From contig JBCCMQ010000016.1 in NCBI GenBank assembly GCA_039026235.1, positions 3,886 through 67,885 of the forward strand: DNA of 64,000 nucleotides, written 5' to 3'. Numbering within the stretch: position 1 is the stretch's first letter; the number at the start of each line of letters is the position of its first letter. The stretch is from JBCCMQ01 sp039026235 (GTDB lineage Bacteria > Pseudomonadota > Alphaproteobacteria > Rhodobacterales > Rhodobacteraceae). Shown piece by piece: positions 8,440 to 16,643 of this stretch. Under the pieces are notes generated by a model that was given only the letters and a program-made list of their open reading frames with translations, was not told the DNA's origin and made no database searches. The position numbers and the translations under genes were made by a program.

Positions 8440-9590
8440 CACGCGCGACCAAGAAGCGAGCGTCCAATGATCTCGCGCATGATCTCTCCGGTACCACCCG
8501 CAATCCGGCCAACGCGGGCATCCGCCCAGGCTCGCGCGATGGGATACTCCCACATGTAGCCATATCCGCCGAAGAGCTGGAGCAGCGCATCGAGGTGCCG
8601 ACAGAGTGTCTCAGAAGAGAGCATCTTGCCCATGGCCGCATCCACCGCGTCCAGCTCGCCGGCCTCATGGGCCTCCAGACACCGGTCCACAAAGACGCGC
8701 AGCATGACCGCATCGGCCTGAGCCTCGGCAAGGCGAAAGCGGGTGTTCTGGAAATCCGCGATCGTGCCGCCAAAGGCCTTGCGCTCCTTGACGTGGTCCA
8801 TCGTCCAAACAATGGCCGCCTCCAGCATTGATGCGGCGCGCACGCATTGCATCAATCTTTCCTGCGGAAGCTGTTCCATCATCTGTGCGAAGCCGCGCCC
8901 TTCGACGCCGAGAAGATTGCCGACGGGAACGCGCACGTCATCAAAGAAAAGCTCTGCCGTGTCCTGCGCCTTCCAGCCGACTTTTTCCAAGAGCCTGTTG
9001 CCCTTGCGGAACCCGGGCGTGTCAGCGGGCACAAGGATCAGCGACGTCCCTTTGCCGCCTTTGGACGGGTCGGTCTTGCACGCCACAACGATGATATCGC
9101 AGTTGCCGCCATTGGTGATGAACACCTTTTGGCCGTTGATCACATAGTCATCGCCGTCGCGAATGGCTGTTGTCTTGATCCCCTGCACGTCGGATCCCGC
9201 CGTAGGCTCTGTCATGCCAAGGGAGCCGATAACCTCACCGGTGGCCATCTTCGGCAACCATTCCTGTTTCACCTCTTCGGTCCCATAGGACAGCAAGTAG
9301 GGGGCGACGATATCTGAGTGCAGGCTGAACCCTGGCCCCGTGGCACCGACGCGTGCCAGCTCTTCAAGAACGACCATGGAGGCCAGAAAATCTGCACCCG
9401 CGCCGCCATATTCTTCTGGCATTGCAGCGCAAAGCAGGCCGTGTTCACCTGCTTTAATCCAGGCATCGCGGCTGACGCGGCCGTCCTTTTCCCATTGGTC
9501 GTGATAGGGAACAATTTCAGCCTCGACGAAACGTCGCACGGTGGTGCGAAACATCTCGTGTTCCTCTGAATAGACGTTGCGCTTGAACAC
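8439..9590 (-). CDS. Acyl-CoA dehydrogenase
   Basis: A 383-residue FAD enzyme that makes the 2-enoyl-CoA. The family motifs GMTEPTAGSD and VFITNGG bind flavin and substrate. LPQERL in the middle carries a glutamate where long-chain and isovaleryl-CoA dehydrogenases have the catalytic base, whereas the C-terminal RIAGGTGEIM lacks the medium-chain-type base; this suggests a branched or long substrate. GTG at 9590 is preceded by GGAGGG seven bases upstream, a strong ribosome site. First gene of the minus-strand operon, divergent from the SDR across a 95-bp region with a palindromic element. Confidence 0.92.
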   Translation of the reverse strand: MFKRNVYSEEHEMFRTTVRRFVEAEIVPYHDQWEKDGRVSRDAWIKAGEHGLLCAAMPEEYGGAGADFLASMVVLEELARVGATGPGFSLHSDIVAPYLLSYGTEEVKQEWLPKMATGEVIGSLGMTEPTAGSDVQGIKTTAIRDGDDYVINGQKVFITNGGNCDIIVVACKTDPSKGGKGTSLILVPADTPGFRKGNRLLEKVGWKAQDTAELFFDDVRVPVGNLLGVEGRGFAQMMEQLPQERLMQCVRAASMLEAAIVWTMDHVKERKAFGGTIADFQNTRFRLAEAQADAVMLRVFVDRCLEAHEAGELDAVDAAMGKMLSSETLCRHLDALLQLFGGYGYMWEYPIARAWADARVGRIAGGTGEIMREIIGRSLLGRA

Positions 9591-9625
9591 GATACCCTCC
9601 CAGGCAATTTGCTATCTAACTTCAT

Positions 9626-9656
9626 AATTAGCTTGCAAATGATAAGCAAGCGAATT
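9626..9656. promoter_or_regulatory. Palindromic operator candidate between the ACAD and SDR operons
   Basis: AATTAGCTTGC (9626-9636) and GCAAGCGAATT (9646-9656) are inverted repeats matching at 10 of 11 positions around a 9-bp AT-rich spacer. The element sits midway in the 95-bp divergent spacer, a classical place for a repressor. Its reverse strand carries ATTCGCTTGC, the half-site also found at 3602, 3651, 13243 and 16586. The MarR protein encoded two genes away is the natural candidate to bind here (inference). Confidence 0.6.
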
Positions 9657-9685
9657 AAGTACGCGTCAAGTGGGGGAGAAGCGCT

Positions 9686-10588
9686 ATGCTCGAAGGAAAA
9701 GTCGCGATCGTCACCGGAGCCGGCCGGGGGATCGGACGCGACATTGCGATTATGATGGCAACTTATGGCGCGCGCGTGGTGGTTAACGACCTTGGGGCGA
9801 GCGGAGCTGGCGAAGGCGCGGACGTTGCTCCTGCAGAGGAGGTTGTTTCCGAGATCAAGGCAGCCGGAGGCGAAGCGATTGCCAATTTCGGTAATGTCGC
9901 AAAGAGCTCAGATGCCGCATCGATCTTCGAACAGGCAATGGACAGCTTCGGCGCCACGGACATCGTAGTAAACAATGCAGGCATCCTGCGCGACGCGATT
10001 TTCCACCGCATGACCGAAGACGAATGGGACGCGGTGATTGGCGTTCACCTAAAGGGCTCATTCAACATGGCGCACGCTGTGGCGGCGCATTTCAAGGAAC
10101 AAGCGTCGGGCTGCTTCATTAACTTTACGTCGACTTCCGGCCTGATTGGCAATTTCGGTCAGGCAAATTACTCGGCAGCCAAAATGGGGATCGTGGGTCT
10201 TTCAAAATCACTTGCGCTGGACATGTCGCGCTTCAACGTACGCTCGAACTGCATTGCACCTTTTGCATGGTCTCGGCTGATTGGCACCATCAAGGCGGAC
10301 ACGGAAGCGGAGAAAGCGCGGGTTGCCCGGATAAAAGAGATGACACCTGCAAAAATTGCGCCGCTATGTGTTGCGCTGGCCAAGCCGGATTCCAAAGTCA
10401 CAGGTCAGATCTTCTGTGTCCGCAACAACGAGATCTTCCTCATGAGCCAGCCGCGACCCGTGCGTTCGATCCATCGCAGCGAGGGTTGGACACCTGAGAC
10501 GGTCCTCGACCATGCCATTCCCGCGCTGGAAAGGGACTTTTATCAACTTGATCGCTCCGGCGAGATCTTCACCTGGGACCCGATTTGA
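9686..10588 (+). CDS. SDR 3-hydroxyacyl-CoA dehydrogenase (17beta-HSD4 / MFE-2 type)
   Basis: A 300-residue short-chain dehydrogenase. TGAGRGIG (10-17) binds NAD(P), NNAG is at 96-99, and the catalytic set is Ser149/151, Tyr162 and Lys166. The extra C-terminal ~50 residues ending in TWDPI resemble the SDR domain of peroxisomal multifunctional enzyme 2 and actinobacterial steroid side-chain enzymes, which oxidise (R)-3-hydroxyacyl-CoA to the 3-keto form. This fits the MaoC hydratase at 3.7 kb: the two halves of MFE-2 as separate genes. GGGGGAG precedes the ATG. It heads a plus-strand operon with MarR, racemase and flavoprotein genes. Confidence 0.9.
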   Translation: MLEGKVAIVTGAGRGIGRDIAIMMATYGARVVVNDLGASGAGEGADVAPAEEVVSEIKAAGGEAIANFGNVAKSSDAASIFEQAMDSFGATDIVVNNAGILRDAIFHRMTEDEWDAVIGVHLKGSFNMAHAVAAHFKEQASGCFINFTSTSGLIGNFGQANYSAAKMGIVGLSKSLALDMSRFNVRSNCIAPFAWSRLIGTIKADTEAEKARVARIKEMTPAKIAPLCVALAKPDSKVTGQIFCVRNNEIFLMSQPRPVRSIHRSEGWTPETVLDHAIPALERDFYQLDRSGEIFTWDPI

Positions 10589-11049
10589 GCGAACCATCTC
10601 GACCCCGACCGTCATCGCTGACAGTCGACTACAAGCCGGTCTTCCACGAGCTCGCGCGGGTTCGGGCCATCCTGTTTGATGCCAAGCTTGCACCCCACGG
10701 GATTACAATTAGCCAAGCTTGGGTGCTGACCCATCTCTGGCAAGAGGATGGGTTGAGCCAGTCAAAAATTGCCGGGCGCATGGATGTGGCAACGGTAACG
10801 ACATCAAAGCTTATCGACAGGCTTGAGGACCACGGGTTCGTCAAACGGCAGGTGGATCCGGCGGATCGCCGATCAAACCTTGTGTTCGCCACGAAAGAAG
10901 GGCGGGCGCTGGTCAGAGTTTTGACAAAGATCGTCTATGAAGTCGATGAAGTGGCCAATGCGGGCATTGACCCGTCGGACCTTGAAACAACGCTTGGCGT
11001 CCTTGGGCGCATGCGTGAGAATCTGAAATCGGAGTTGGCGCGCAGTTAG
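10585..11049 (+). CDS. MarR-family transcriptional regulator
   Basis: A 154-residue winged-helix regulator. Helix-turn-helix LSQSKIAGRMDVATVTTSKL and the wing DPADRRSNLVFAT are typical of MarR. Start TTG at 10585 overlaps the SDR stop (TTGA), so it is co-transcribed with a catabolic gene, as expected for a pathway-specific repressor that responds to an acyl-CoA or aromatic/fatty effector. It is the only intact regulator in the first 18 kb, which makes it the leading candidate to read the ATTCGNNTGC sites (inference). Confidence 0.92.
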   Translation: MSEPSRPRPSSLTVDYKPVFHELARVRAILFDAKLAPHGITISQAWVLTHLWQEDGLSQSKIAGRMDVATVTTSKLIDRLEDHGFVKRQVDPADRRSNLVFATKEGRALVRVLTKIVYEVDEVANAGIDPSDLETTLGVLGRMRENLKSELARS

Positions 11050-11061
11050 CGCGTATGTCCC

Positions 11062-12225
11062 ATGGCTGAACACACCGACCGACCCCTTTCTGGTTTGCGC
11101 ATTGTGGAGTTCGCCGGAATCGGCCCGGGGCCCTTCGCGGCGATGATGCTTTCGGATATGGGGGCCGACGTTATCCGCGTGGATCGCATTGGCGCTGACT
11201 ATGACCGCCATGATTTCCTCGCGCGCGGGCGGCGGTCCATAGCGCTTGATCTCAAACAGCCGGCCGCCGTCGAGGTCGCGCTGAAGCTCATCGATGGATC
11301 CGATGGACTGATCGAAGGCTTCCGTCCCGGGGTCATGGAGCGCCTCGGTCTTGGTCCTGATGTCTGCCGGGTTCGAAACCCGCGTCTTGTCTATGGTCGA
11401 ATGACCGGGTGGGGTCAGGAGGGGCCGCTTGCGCAGGCTGCGGGTCACGATCTCAACTATATCGCACTGACCGGGGCACTTTGGACCACCGGAGGGCCCG
11501 ACGGAGCGCCGACGTTTGCTGCAAACCTGCTTGGCGATTTTGGCGGCGGCGGCATGTTCCTGGCCCTTGGGATGGTTGCGGGCCTGCTGCGGGCGGCGCG
11601 CACTGGCGCAGGCGACGTTGTGGACGCGGCCATCACAGATGGCACACACATGCTGATGAGCTTCATTCATGCGCGCCGTGCATCGGGCAGATGGAGGGAT
11701 TTGCGCGGCGCTAACACTTTGGACGGCGGGGCCCCTTGGTACGGTGTATACGAATGTGCTTGCGGTGGCTGGGTCAGTGTTGCGGCAATCGAGCCGCGCT
11801 TTTGGGAAGAGCTTTTGCGGCTCTTGCAACTTGATGGGGTCGAGCTGGGCAATCGTACCGATCCAGCAGAGTGGCCCGCCATACGCACCGCGCTTGAACG
11901 TGTTTTTCAAGCAAAGCCGCGCGATCACTGGGTGGCGCTTCTGGAAGGGACTGATGCTTGTTTCGCCCCTGTTCTGAGCCCGGCCGAAGCGGCAAAGCAT
12001 CCCCATAACGTGGCTCGAAATGCCTTTGCACCAACGGGCCCCGACCAACCTATGCCTGCGCCACGCTTTGGGGGCGATGTTAAAGCTCCAACAGCATCTC
12101 CGACCCCTCCAGGCGCACACACAGTTTCAATCCTGGCAGATCTTGGAATGAGCTCTGCTGAGATTTCGGCATTGCGCGAGGCTGGCCTGGTTGAAGCATC
12201 TTCGCCCAAGGAGACCGCACTGTGA
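11062..12225 (+). CDS. Alpha-methylacyl-CoA racemase (CaiB/BaiF family III CoA-transferase fold)
   Basis: A 387-residue family III fold protein. His129 in the GHDLNY motif and Asp159 in LGDFGGG correspond to the catalytic pair of alpha-methylacyl-CoA racemase (His126/Asp156 in the mycobacterial enzyme), and GWGQEGP precedes them; true CoA-transferases use an Asp elsewhere. Racemases of this type invert (2R)-methylacyl-CoA to (2S) so that acyl-CoA dehydrogenase can act. Its presence argues that the substrate of this locus has a 2-methyl branch, as in isoprenoid, pristanic or sterol side chains. ATG is 12 bp after the MarR gene. A CoA-transferase role is possible but less likely. Confidence 0.87.
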   Translation: MAEHTDRPLSGLRIVEFAGIGPGPFAAMMLSDMGADVIRVDRIGADYDRHDFLARGRRSIALDLKQPAAVEVALKLIDGSDGLIEGFRPGVMERLGLGPDVCRVRNPRLVYGRMTGWGQEGPLAQAAGHDLNYIALTGALWTTGGPDGAPTFAANLLGDFGGGGMFLALGMVAGLLRAARTGAGDVVDAAITDGTHMLMSFIHARRASGRWRDLRGANTLDGGAPWYGVYECACGGWVSVAAIEPRFWEELLRLLQLDGVELGNRTDPAEWPAIRTALERVFQAKPRDHWVALLEGTDACFAPVLSPAEAAKHPHNVARNAFAPTGPDQPMPAPRFGGDVKAPTASPTPPGAHTVSILADLGMSSAEISALREAGLVEASSPKETAL

Positions 12226-13208
12226 CACTTCCGGCCATCTTGCAGAACCTGCGCTTGCCCCTGATTGGCGCGCCGCTTTTCATCATCTCGCGGCCCGAAC
12301 TCGTCATCGCGCAATGCAAGGCTGGTATCGTCGGAACCTTTCCGGCGCTGAATGCGCGGGAAAAGGACGGAGAGAGCCTTGAGGCGTGGATTATTCACAT
12401 CAAGGAAGAGCTTGATCGTCACAACCAGGCCAACCCTGACACGCCCGCGGCACCCTTTGGCATCAACCAAATAGTGCACAAATCCAACTCTCGGCTGGAC
12501 AGCGATGTGGAAATCGCAGCGCGCTTGGAAGTGCCAATCTGGATCACGTCGCTTGGTGCGCGCGAAGATGTCTATGAGGCCGCACATTCCGGCAATGGGA
12601 TTGTGCTGCATGACGTGATCAACAATTGGTTTGCCAAAAAGGCTATCTCGAAGGGCGCAGACGGACTTGTGGCCGTCGCGGCCGGAGCTGGGGGTCACGC
12701 CGGGTCGCTTTCTCCTTTGGCTTTGATCCAGGAAATCCGGGCATGGTTCGACGGGCCACTCTATCTGTCCGGCGCCATTGCGCGTGGTGACTCTATTCTT
12801 GCAGCGCTCGCCATGGGGGCTGACGGCGGCTATGCCGGATCGGCTTTCATCGCCACCGAAGAAGCAAACGCCGTTCCGAACTATAAGCAGATGATCGCGG
12901 ATTGCGGCGCTGATGACATCGTCTACTCGAACCTCTTCACCGGCGTTCACGGCAACTATCTCAAGCCCTCGATTGCTGCCGCTGGCCTCGATCCGGAAAA
13001 CCTGGAGCGTTCTGACCCGACGAAGATGAACTTCTCCGAAGATCGTAAAAAACCCAAAAGCTGGAAAGAGATTTGGGGATCAGGCCAAGGCATCGGCGCC
13101 ATCGATCACGTCATGACTACGGCGGAATTGGTGGGCATGCTTTCAGAGCAGTTTGAAACTGCCAAGGCGCGTCTTGCGATTGCAACGGCGCAATACGGAA
13201 ACGGCTAG
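12222..13208 (+). CDS. Nitronate monooxygenase-like FMN protein (2-nitropropane dioxygenase fold)
   Basis: A 328-residue TIM-barrel flavoprotein. The hallmark AAGAGGHAGS, with the histidine of nitronate monooxygenases, and the FMN-phosphate loop LSGAIARGD followed by MGADGGYAGSAF are clear. GTG at 12222 overlaps the racemase stop (GTGA). Family members oxidise nitronates, but relatives are often found in fatty-acid, terpene and steroid operons with no nitro compound, and the related FabK fold reduces enoyl thioesters. Here a role on a CoA intermediate is plausible but unproven. Last gene of the SDR operon. Confidence 0.85.
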   Translation: MTLPAILQNLRLPLIGAPLFIISRPELVIAQCKAGIVGTFPALNAREKDGESLEAWIIHIKEELDRHNQANPDTPAAPFGINQIVHKSNSRLDSDVEIAARLEVPIWITSLGAREDVYEAAHSGNGIVLHDVINNWFAKKAISKGADGLVAVAAGAGGHAGSLSPLALIQEIRAWFDGPLYLSGAIARGDSILAALAMGADGGYAGSAFIATEEANAVPNYKQMIADCGADDIVYSNLFTGVHGNYLKPSIAAAGLDPENLERSDPTKMNFSEDRKKPKSWKEIWGSGQGIGAIDHVMTTAELVGMLSEQFETAKARLAIATAQYGNG

Positions 13209-13242
13209 CACCGTTCATATAATTATAAGTTGTTGGCTAATC

Positions 13243-13268
13243 ATTCGTATGCTATCAGTATTGCATGC
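13243..13268. promoter_or_regulatory. Promoter/operator of the TRAP transporter operon
   Basis: ATTCGTATGCTATC at 13243-13256 is repeated exactly before the second TRAP binding-protein gene (16586-16599). TTGCATGC follows at 13261-13268 as a partial second arm. TTGTTG, 17 bases upstream of TATCAG, could be the -35/-10 pair, so the site would overlap the promoter. Confidence 0.5.
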
Positions 13269-13306
13269 GGTCTGCTTCGCTGTGGACCACACAAGGGAGG
13301 CAAGCA

Positions 13307-14365
13307 ATGAATCACTTTCCAAGCGTGGCAGCGCTAGCGACTTCTGTGTCAATCTTAGCCTTTGGCGCATGCGCCGAAACGGTACTGATTGCGAACGATC
13401 CCGGCCCGAACCGAGGTGTGCGCGCAGCGGCCGTTACGCACTTCAGTGATCAACTCGCCGCTGAGACAAACGGTGCTGTTCGGGTCGAGAACAATTGGGG
13501 TGGAGCCCTCTTCAAGACGACGGCTGCCGTCGATTCAATTGGCCTTGGCGTGGCCGACATGGGGGTGGTTGTGGGCCCCTATGCACAATCCGAGATGCCG
13601 GAACTTAACATTGGCGGCCAGCCGATGCCTCCCGCCGGTCCCTGGGTCATGATGAAAGCCCTCGACGATCTCTTTGCCAACAATGAACAGATCAAGCAGC
13701 GTATGGCAGAAAAAGGGCTGGTCTATCTCAATGCCTACAGCCTGCCGCCAAGCCTCTTGGCCTGCAACGACGATCTGATCCGTACAACCGACGACGTTGC
13801 CGGCAAGAAGATCAGCAACACGGGCACGACGAGCGAACTGTTCGGCCGCTTCGATGGCAACATGGTCGATATGCCGATCTACGAAGTTTACCAATCCATG
13901 CAGACGGGTTTGATCGACTGCACGGTGACGTTCTCCTACTTCGCGGTCGCAACACAGCTGCACGAATTGTTGGCCACAATGGCACCGCTGGACCTGCCTG
14001 CGACGACGGTTGTGCTGACGGTCATGAACAAGGATGCCTTTGAAAGCCTGAGCGTTGAAGCGCAAGCAGGTGTGATGGAAGCCGCGGCAAACATGTCTGA
14101 CTACTACGGCGAGCAACTTGAAAAGGCGGATACCGCGGCGCTGGATGCAATGAGAGCGGCGGGTGTTCACGACCTCAGTTTCACCGCCGACGAACAGAAG
14201 GCCATGCAAGTGGCCATGCAGCCAAATCTTGATGAATGGCTCGCAGACGCGGCAGCAACCGGGCTCGATGGCCAGGCCGTCTACGACGAATTCCTAAGCT
14301 ACGTGCAAAAATGGCAAGCCACGCTCGATGCAGAAGGCTTTCCCTGGGCTCGCAGCCGAATTTGA
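13307..14365 (+). CDS. TRAP transporter solute-binding protein (DctP/TAXI-like DctP family), copy 1
   Basis: A 352-residue periplasmic binding protein. ATG at 13307 was chosen over an upstream frame start because GGGAGG lies just before it and it gives a clean signal peptide ending near GACA. The DctP fold is evident (NNWGGALFKT, the MPIYEVYQSMQTGLID segment). The position where most DctP proteins have an arginine that clamps the ligand carboxylate (GLKIR) reads GKKISN. It is followed by DctQ and DctM. Substrate is presumably what the catabolic genes upstream consume. Confidence 0.93.
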   Translation: MNHFPSVAALATSVSILAFGACAETVLIANDPGPNRGVRAAAVTHFSDQLAAETNGAVRVENNWGGALFKTTAAVDSIGLGVADMGVVVGPYAQSEMPELNIGGQPMPPAGPWVMMKALDDLFANNEQIKQRMAEKGLVYLNAYSLPPSLLACNDDLIRTTDDVAGKKISNTGTTSELFGRFDGNMVDMPIYEVYQSMQTGLIDCTVTFSYFAVATQLHELLATMAPLDLPATTVVLTVMNKDAFESLSVEAQAGVMEAAANMSDYYGEQLEKADTAALDAMRAAGVHDLSFTADEQKAMQVAMQPNLDEWLADAAATGLDGQAVYDEFLSYVQKWQATLDAEGFPWARSRI

Positions 14366-14404
14366 CGGAGCGTCGCGTGTCTAGCTGCGCGGTGCTTGGA
14401 GCTC

Positions 14405-14899
14405 ATGTTTGAGAGAATAGAATTCCTGTTGGATACGCTGGGGGCCATCGCAGTTGCACTGCTGTGTCTGCTCATCGTCGTCACCGTCTTTGCGCGCGAG
14501 GCTTTCGCCCTTGCGGTGCCGGACTCGATCATACTCGTGCGCGAACTCATGGTGCCCGCGATCCTCTTTCCGCTTTCGGCGGCCACGTCCCGGCGGGCCC
14601 ACGTGGCGATTGACCTCTTTGCCAACCACTTCCCCGATGCCCTGAACCGATGGATTGCTGCTTTCGCGGCGCTGATCGGGATTGTCATCGTGGCCACGCT
14701 GGTTCTCGCCGGTTGGCAGCAATTCCTCAACACGTGGAACAATGGCTCCCACCACGGCGGCGACTACTTGATCCCGAAATGGATCAGCCGCGCGGCCTAC
14801 TTTGTCGCTTTCGGATTTGTCCTGATGCGCATGATCCAGATGTTCGTTGTCGATCTGCGCGCAGCCGTCACCGGCCAACCGGCCCCTGCAGAACTATGA
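14405..14899 (+). CDS. TRAP transporter small permease (DctQ)
   Basis: A 164-residue membrane protein with four predicted hydrophobic segments, the DctQ pattern; it couples the large permease to the binding protein. ATG at 14405 is preceded by GGAG at 14398-14401; a TTG at 14396 would add three residues. It lies between the binding protein (39 bp upstream) and DctM (8 bp downstream), the standard order for a tripartite importer driven by sodium or proton gradients. Confidence 0.93.
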   Translation: MFERIEFLLDTLGAIAVALLCLLIVVTVFAREAFALAVPDSIILVRELMVPAILFPLSAATSRRAHVAIDLFANHFPDALNRWIAAFAALIGIVIVATLVLAGWQQFLNTWNNGSHHGGDYLIPKWISRAAYFVAFGFVLMRMIQMFVVDLRAAVTGQPAPAEL

Positions 14900-14907
14900 G
14901 CCGATAG

Positions 14908-16245
14908 ATGGACATCACTCTGATCGGTTACCTCGCTTGTGCGACTGTGCTCATCCTGCTTGCCATTCGCGTGCCGATTGCCTGGGCCATTGGTGGCGTG
15001 GCCGTAATTGCGCTTTTCCTGGTTTTCAGCTTTCGCACCGGCAGCTTTGTCCCTGATCGCGCGTTTACGCGCACGTTGCAGATCTCGTTCTCAGCAACCT
15101 TTGAGCTGATCCATTCTTACAACTTGTCGATGATCCCGCTTTTCATCGCGCTTGGTGCGGTGGCCGAGCGCGCCGGAATCACAACCGAGATCTATGCCGC
15201 CGCGCGTATGTGGCTTGCCCGATTGCCCGGGGGCATCGCCATAGCCTCGGTTGCCGGGTGCGGAGGCTTTTCGGCAATTTCCGGTTCGTCCATTGCCTGC
15301 GCCTCTACCATGGGGCGCATCTGCACACCGGAGATGCTGAAGCTGAATTATGATGAGCGGCTCGCCACAGCGAGCGTTGCGGCAGGGGGTACCCTTGGCT
15401 CTCTCATTCCGCCGTCCATCCTGTTCATCATCTACGCCATTTTTACAGAGACATCGATCGCCCAGCTTTTCTTGGCAGGCATTGTCCCGGGTCTGCTGTC
15501 ACTGCTTGGCTACGCATTGGTGATCTATATTTGGGTGAAACGATCCCCTGAAATCGCACCTCTGCGCGCAGACGATTATCCGATGCGCGAAAAATGGACG
15601 TCCCTTCTGAAAGCCTGGCCGGCCTTCTTGCTCTTTATACTGATCATCGGGGGAATCTATGGAGGCGTGTTTACAGCGACCGAAGCCGCGGCACTGTCCT
15701 TGATTTTCGCAGTACTTCTCGGCTTGGTACGCCAATCTCTGACTTCCCGAGACATCCTTCCCATCCTTCGCGACGTGGCCAGCACCACCGGAGGCATCTT
15801 TTTCATTGCCGCCTGTGCCAAGGTTTTTGTCACGCTCATCGCGCTCACCGGGCTGTCAAACAACCTCGTAAACGCTCTTGGGACGGCTGACATCGGCCCT
15901 TGGGTCTTCATCGCGATGGTCTGTCTGATTTATCTGGTGCTTGGTATGTTCCTCGACCCTATCGGGATCATGGTTCTGACTTTGCCTCTGATGATACCCA
16001 TGGTCGAAAGCTATGGCTTTAACCTGATCTGGTTTGGCGTCATCATCGTTAAGCTGCTGGAGATCGGGTTGATTACGCCGCCGGTGGGTCTGAACGTTTT
16101 TGTGCTCGCATCCGCCATCGAAGAACGAATTTCTATCGGCAAGATTTTCAGCGGTATCTGGCGGTTTTTGGTAAGCGACATGGCCGTATTGATCCTGATC
16201 GTTGCCGTTCCCGCCTTGTCGCTGGCAATTCCCACCTCAATGTAA
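14908..16245 (+). CDS. TRAP transporter large permease (DctM)
   Basis: A 445-residue, roughly twelve-helix membrane protein of the DctM family, the transport subunit. Typical conserved stretches are present: GGFSAISGSSIA, GGTLGSLIPPSI and the C-terminal ITPPVGLNVFV. The gene is eight bases after DctQ and shares its transcript. A second binding-protein gene follows about 400 bp downstream with its own promoter-like region, so one permease pair may serve two binding proteins. Confidence 0.95.
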   Translation: MDITLIGYLACATVLILLAIRVPIAWAIGGVAVIALFLVFSFRTGSFVPDRAFTRTLQISFSATFELIHSYNLSMIPLFIALGAVAERAGITTEIYAAARMWLARLPGGIAIASVAGCGGFSAISGSSIACASTMGRICTPEMLKLNYDERLATASVAAGGTLGSLIPPSILFIIYAIFTETSIAQLFLAGIVPGLLSLLGYALVIYIWVKRSPEIAPLRADDYPMREKWTSLLKAWPAFLLFILIIGGIYGGVFTATEAAALSLIFAVLLGLVRQSLTSRDILPILRDVASTTGGIFFIAACAKVFVTLIALTGLSNNLVNALGTADIGPWVFIAMVCLIYLVLGMFLDPIGIMVLTLPLMIPMVESYGFNLIWFGVIIVKLLEIGLITPPVGLNVFVLASAIEERISIGKIFSGIWRFLVSDMAVLILIVAVPALSLAIPTSM

Positions 16246-16585
16246 CTGGATCAGTTGCCGGTAAATCAAGTTGGCCGCGCCAACCGCGACGCGACCATGC
16301 CACCGCATGTGCTCAGCCAAACGATTTTGAATTGAGGGTGGTGAAGGGACACTGGCCTCGGATTGCGTCATTTCAAGTAAACGCCACTGCCGATGCGCAA
16401 TGCATCCCAATTTATGGAGCTCGGAGGCTCAGGCTTCGGTGCTGCTTGGGCACCTGATCGCAAGCGCAGCTCTGTCGAGGCGCCATACTTCGTCAAATGC
16501 GCGGTGTTTAGGATGCGCCCGGCGTCCCAGGAGCGTCGCGGTGACACTCCGCGGACCCATTCGCTAAACAATTTGCCTACGATCT
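16246..16585. other. Intergenic stretch without a recognisable gene
   Basis: About 340 bp between the DctM gene and the second binding-protein promoter. Short open frames exist on both strands but none has a recognisable product. A small hairpin (GTTGGC/GCCAAC near 16270) lacks a T-run. It may be filler left when the binding-protein gene was duplicated. Confidence 0.5.
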
Positions 16586-16616
16586 ATTCGTATGCTATCC
16601 ATAATGGCACGAATTA
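16586..16616. promoter_or_regulatory. Promoter/operator of the second TRAP binding-protein gene
   Basis: ATTCGTATGCTATC (16586-16599) is identical to the sequence at 13243-13256. ACGAAT at 16609-16614 makes a 6-bp inverted repeat with the first six bases. TTGCCT, 17 bases before TATCCA, is a possible promoter. The gene begins at 16644. Confidence 0.5.
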
Positions 16617-16643
16617 AATGCTCTGACTTCTAGGGAGGACACA

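Noticed and set aside
16360..16620. Open frames on both strands as a transposase fragment
   Set aside because: No inverted repeats, DDE motif or recognisable similarity could be pointed to.
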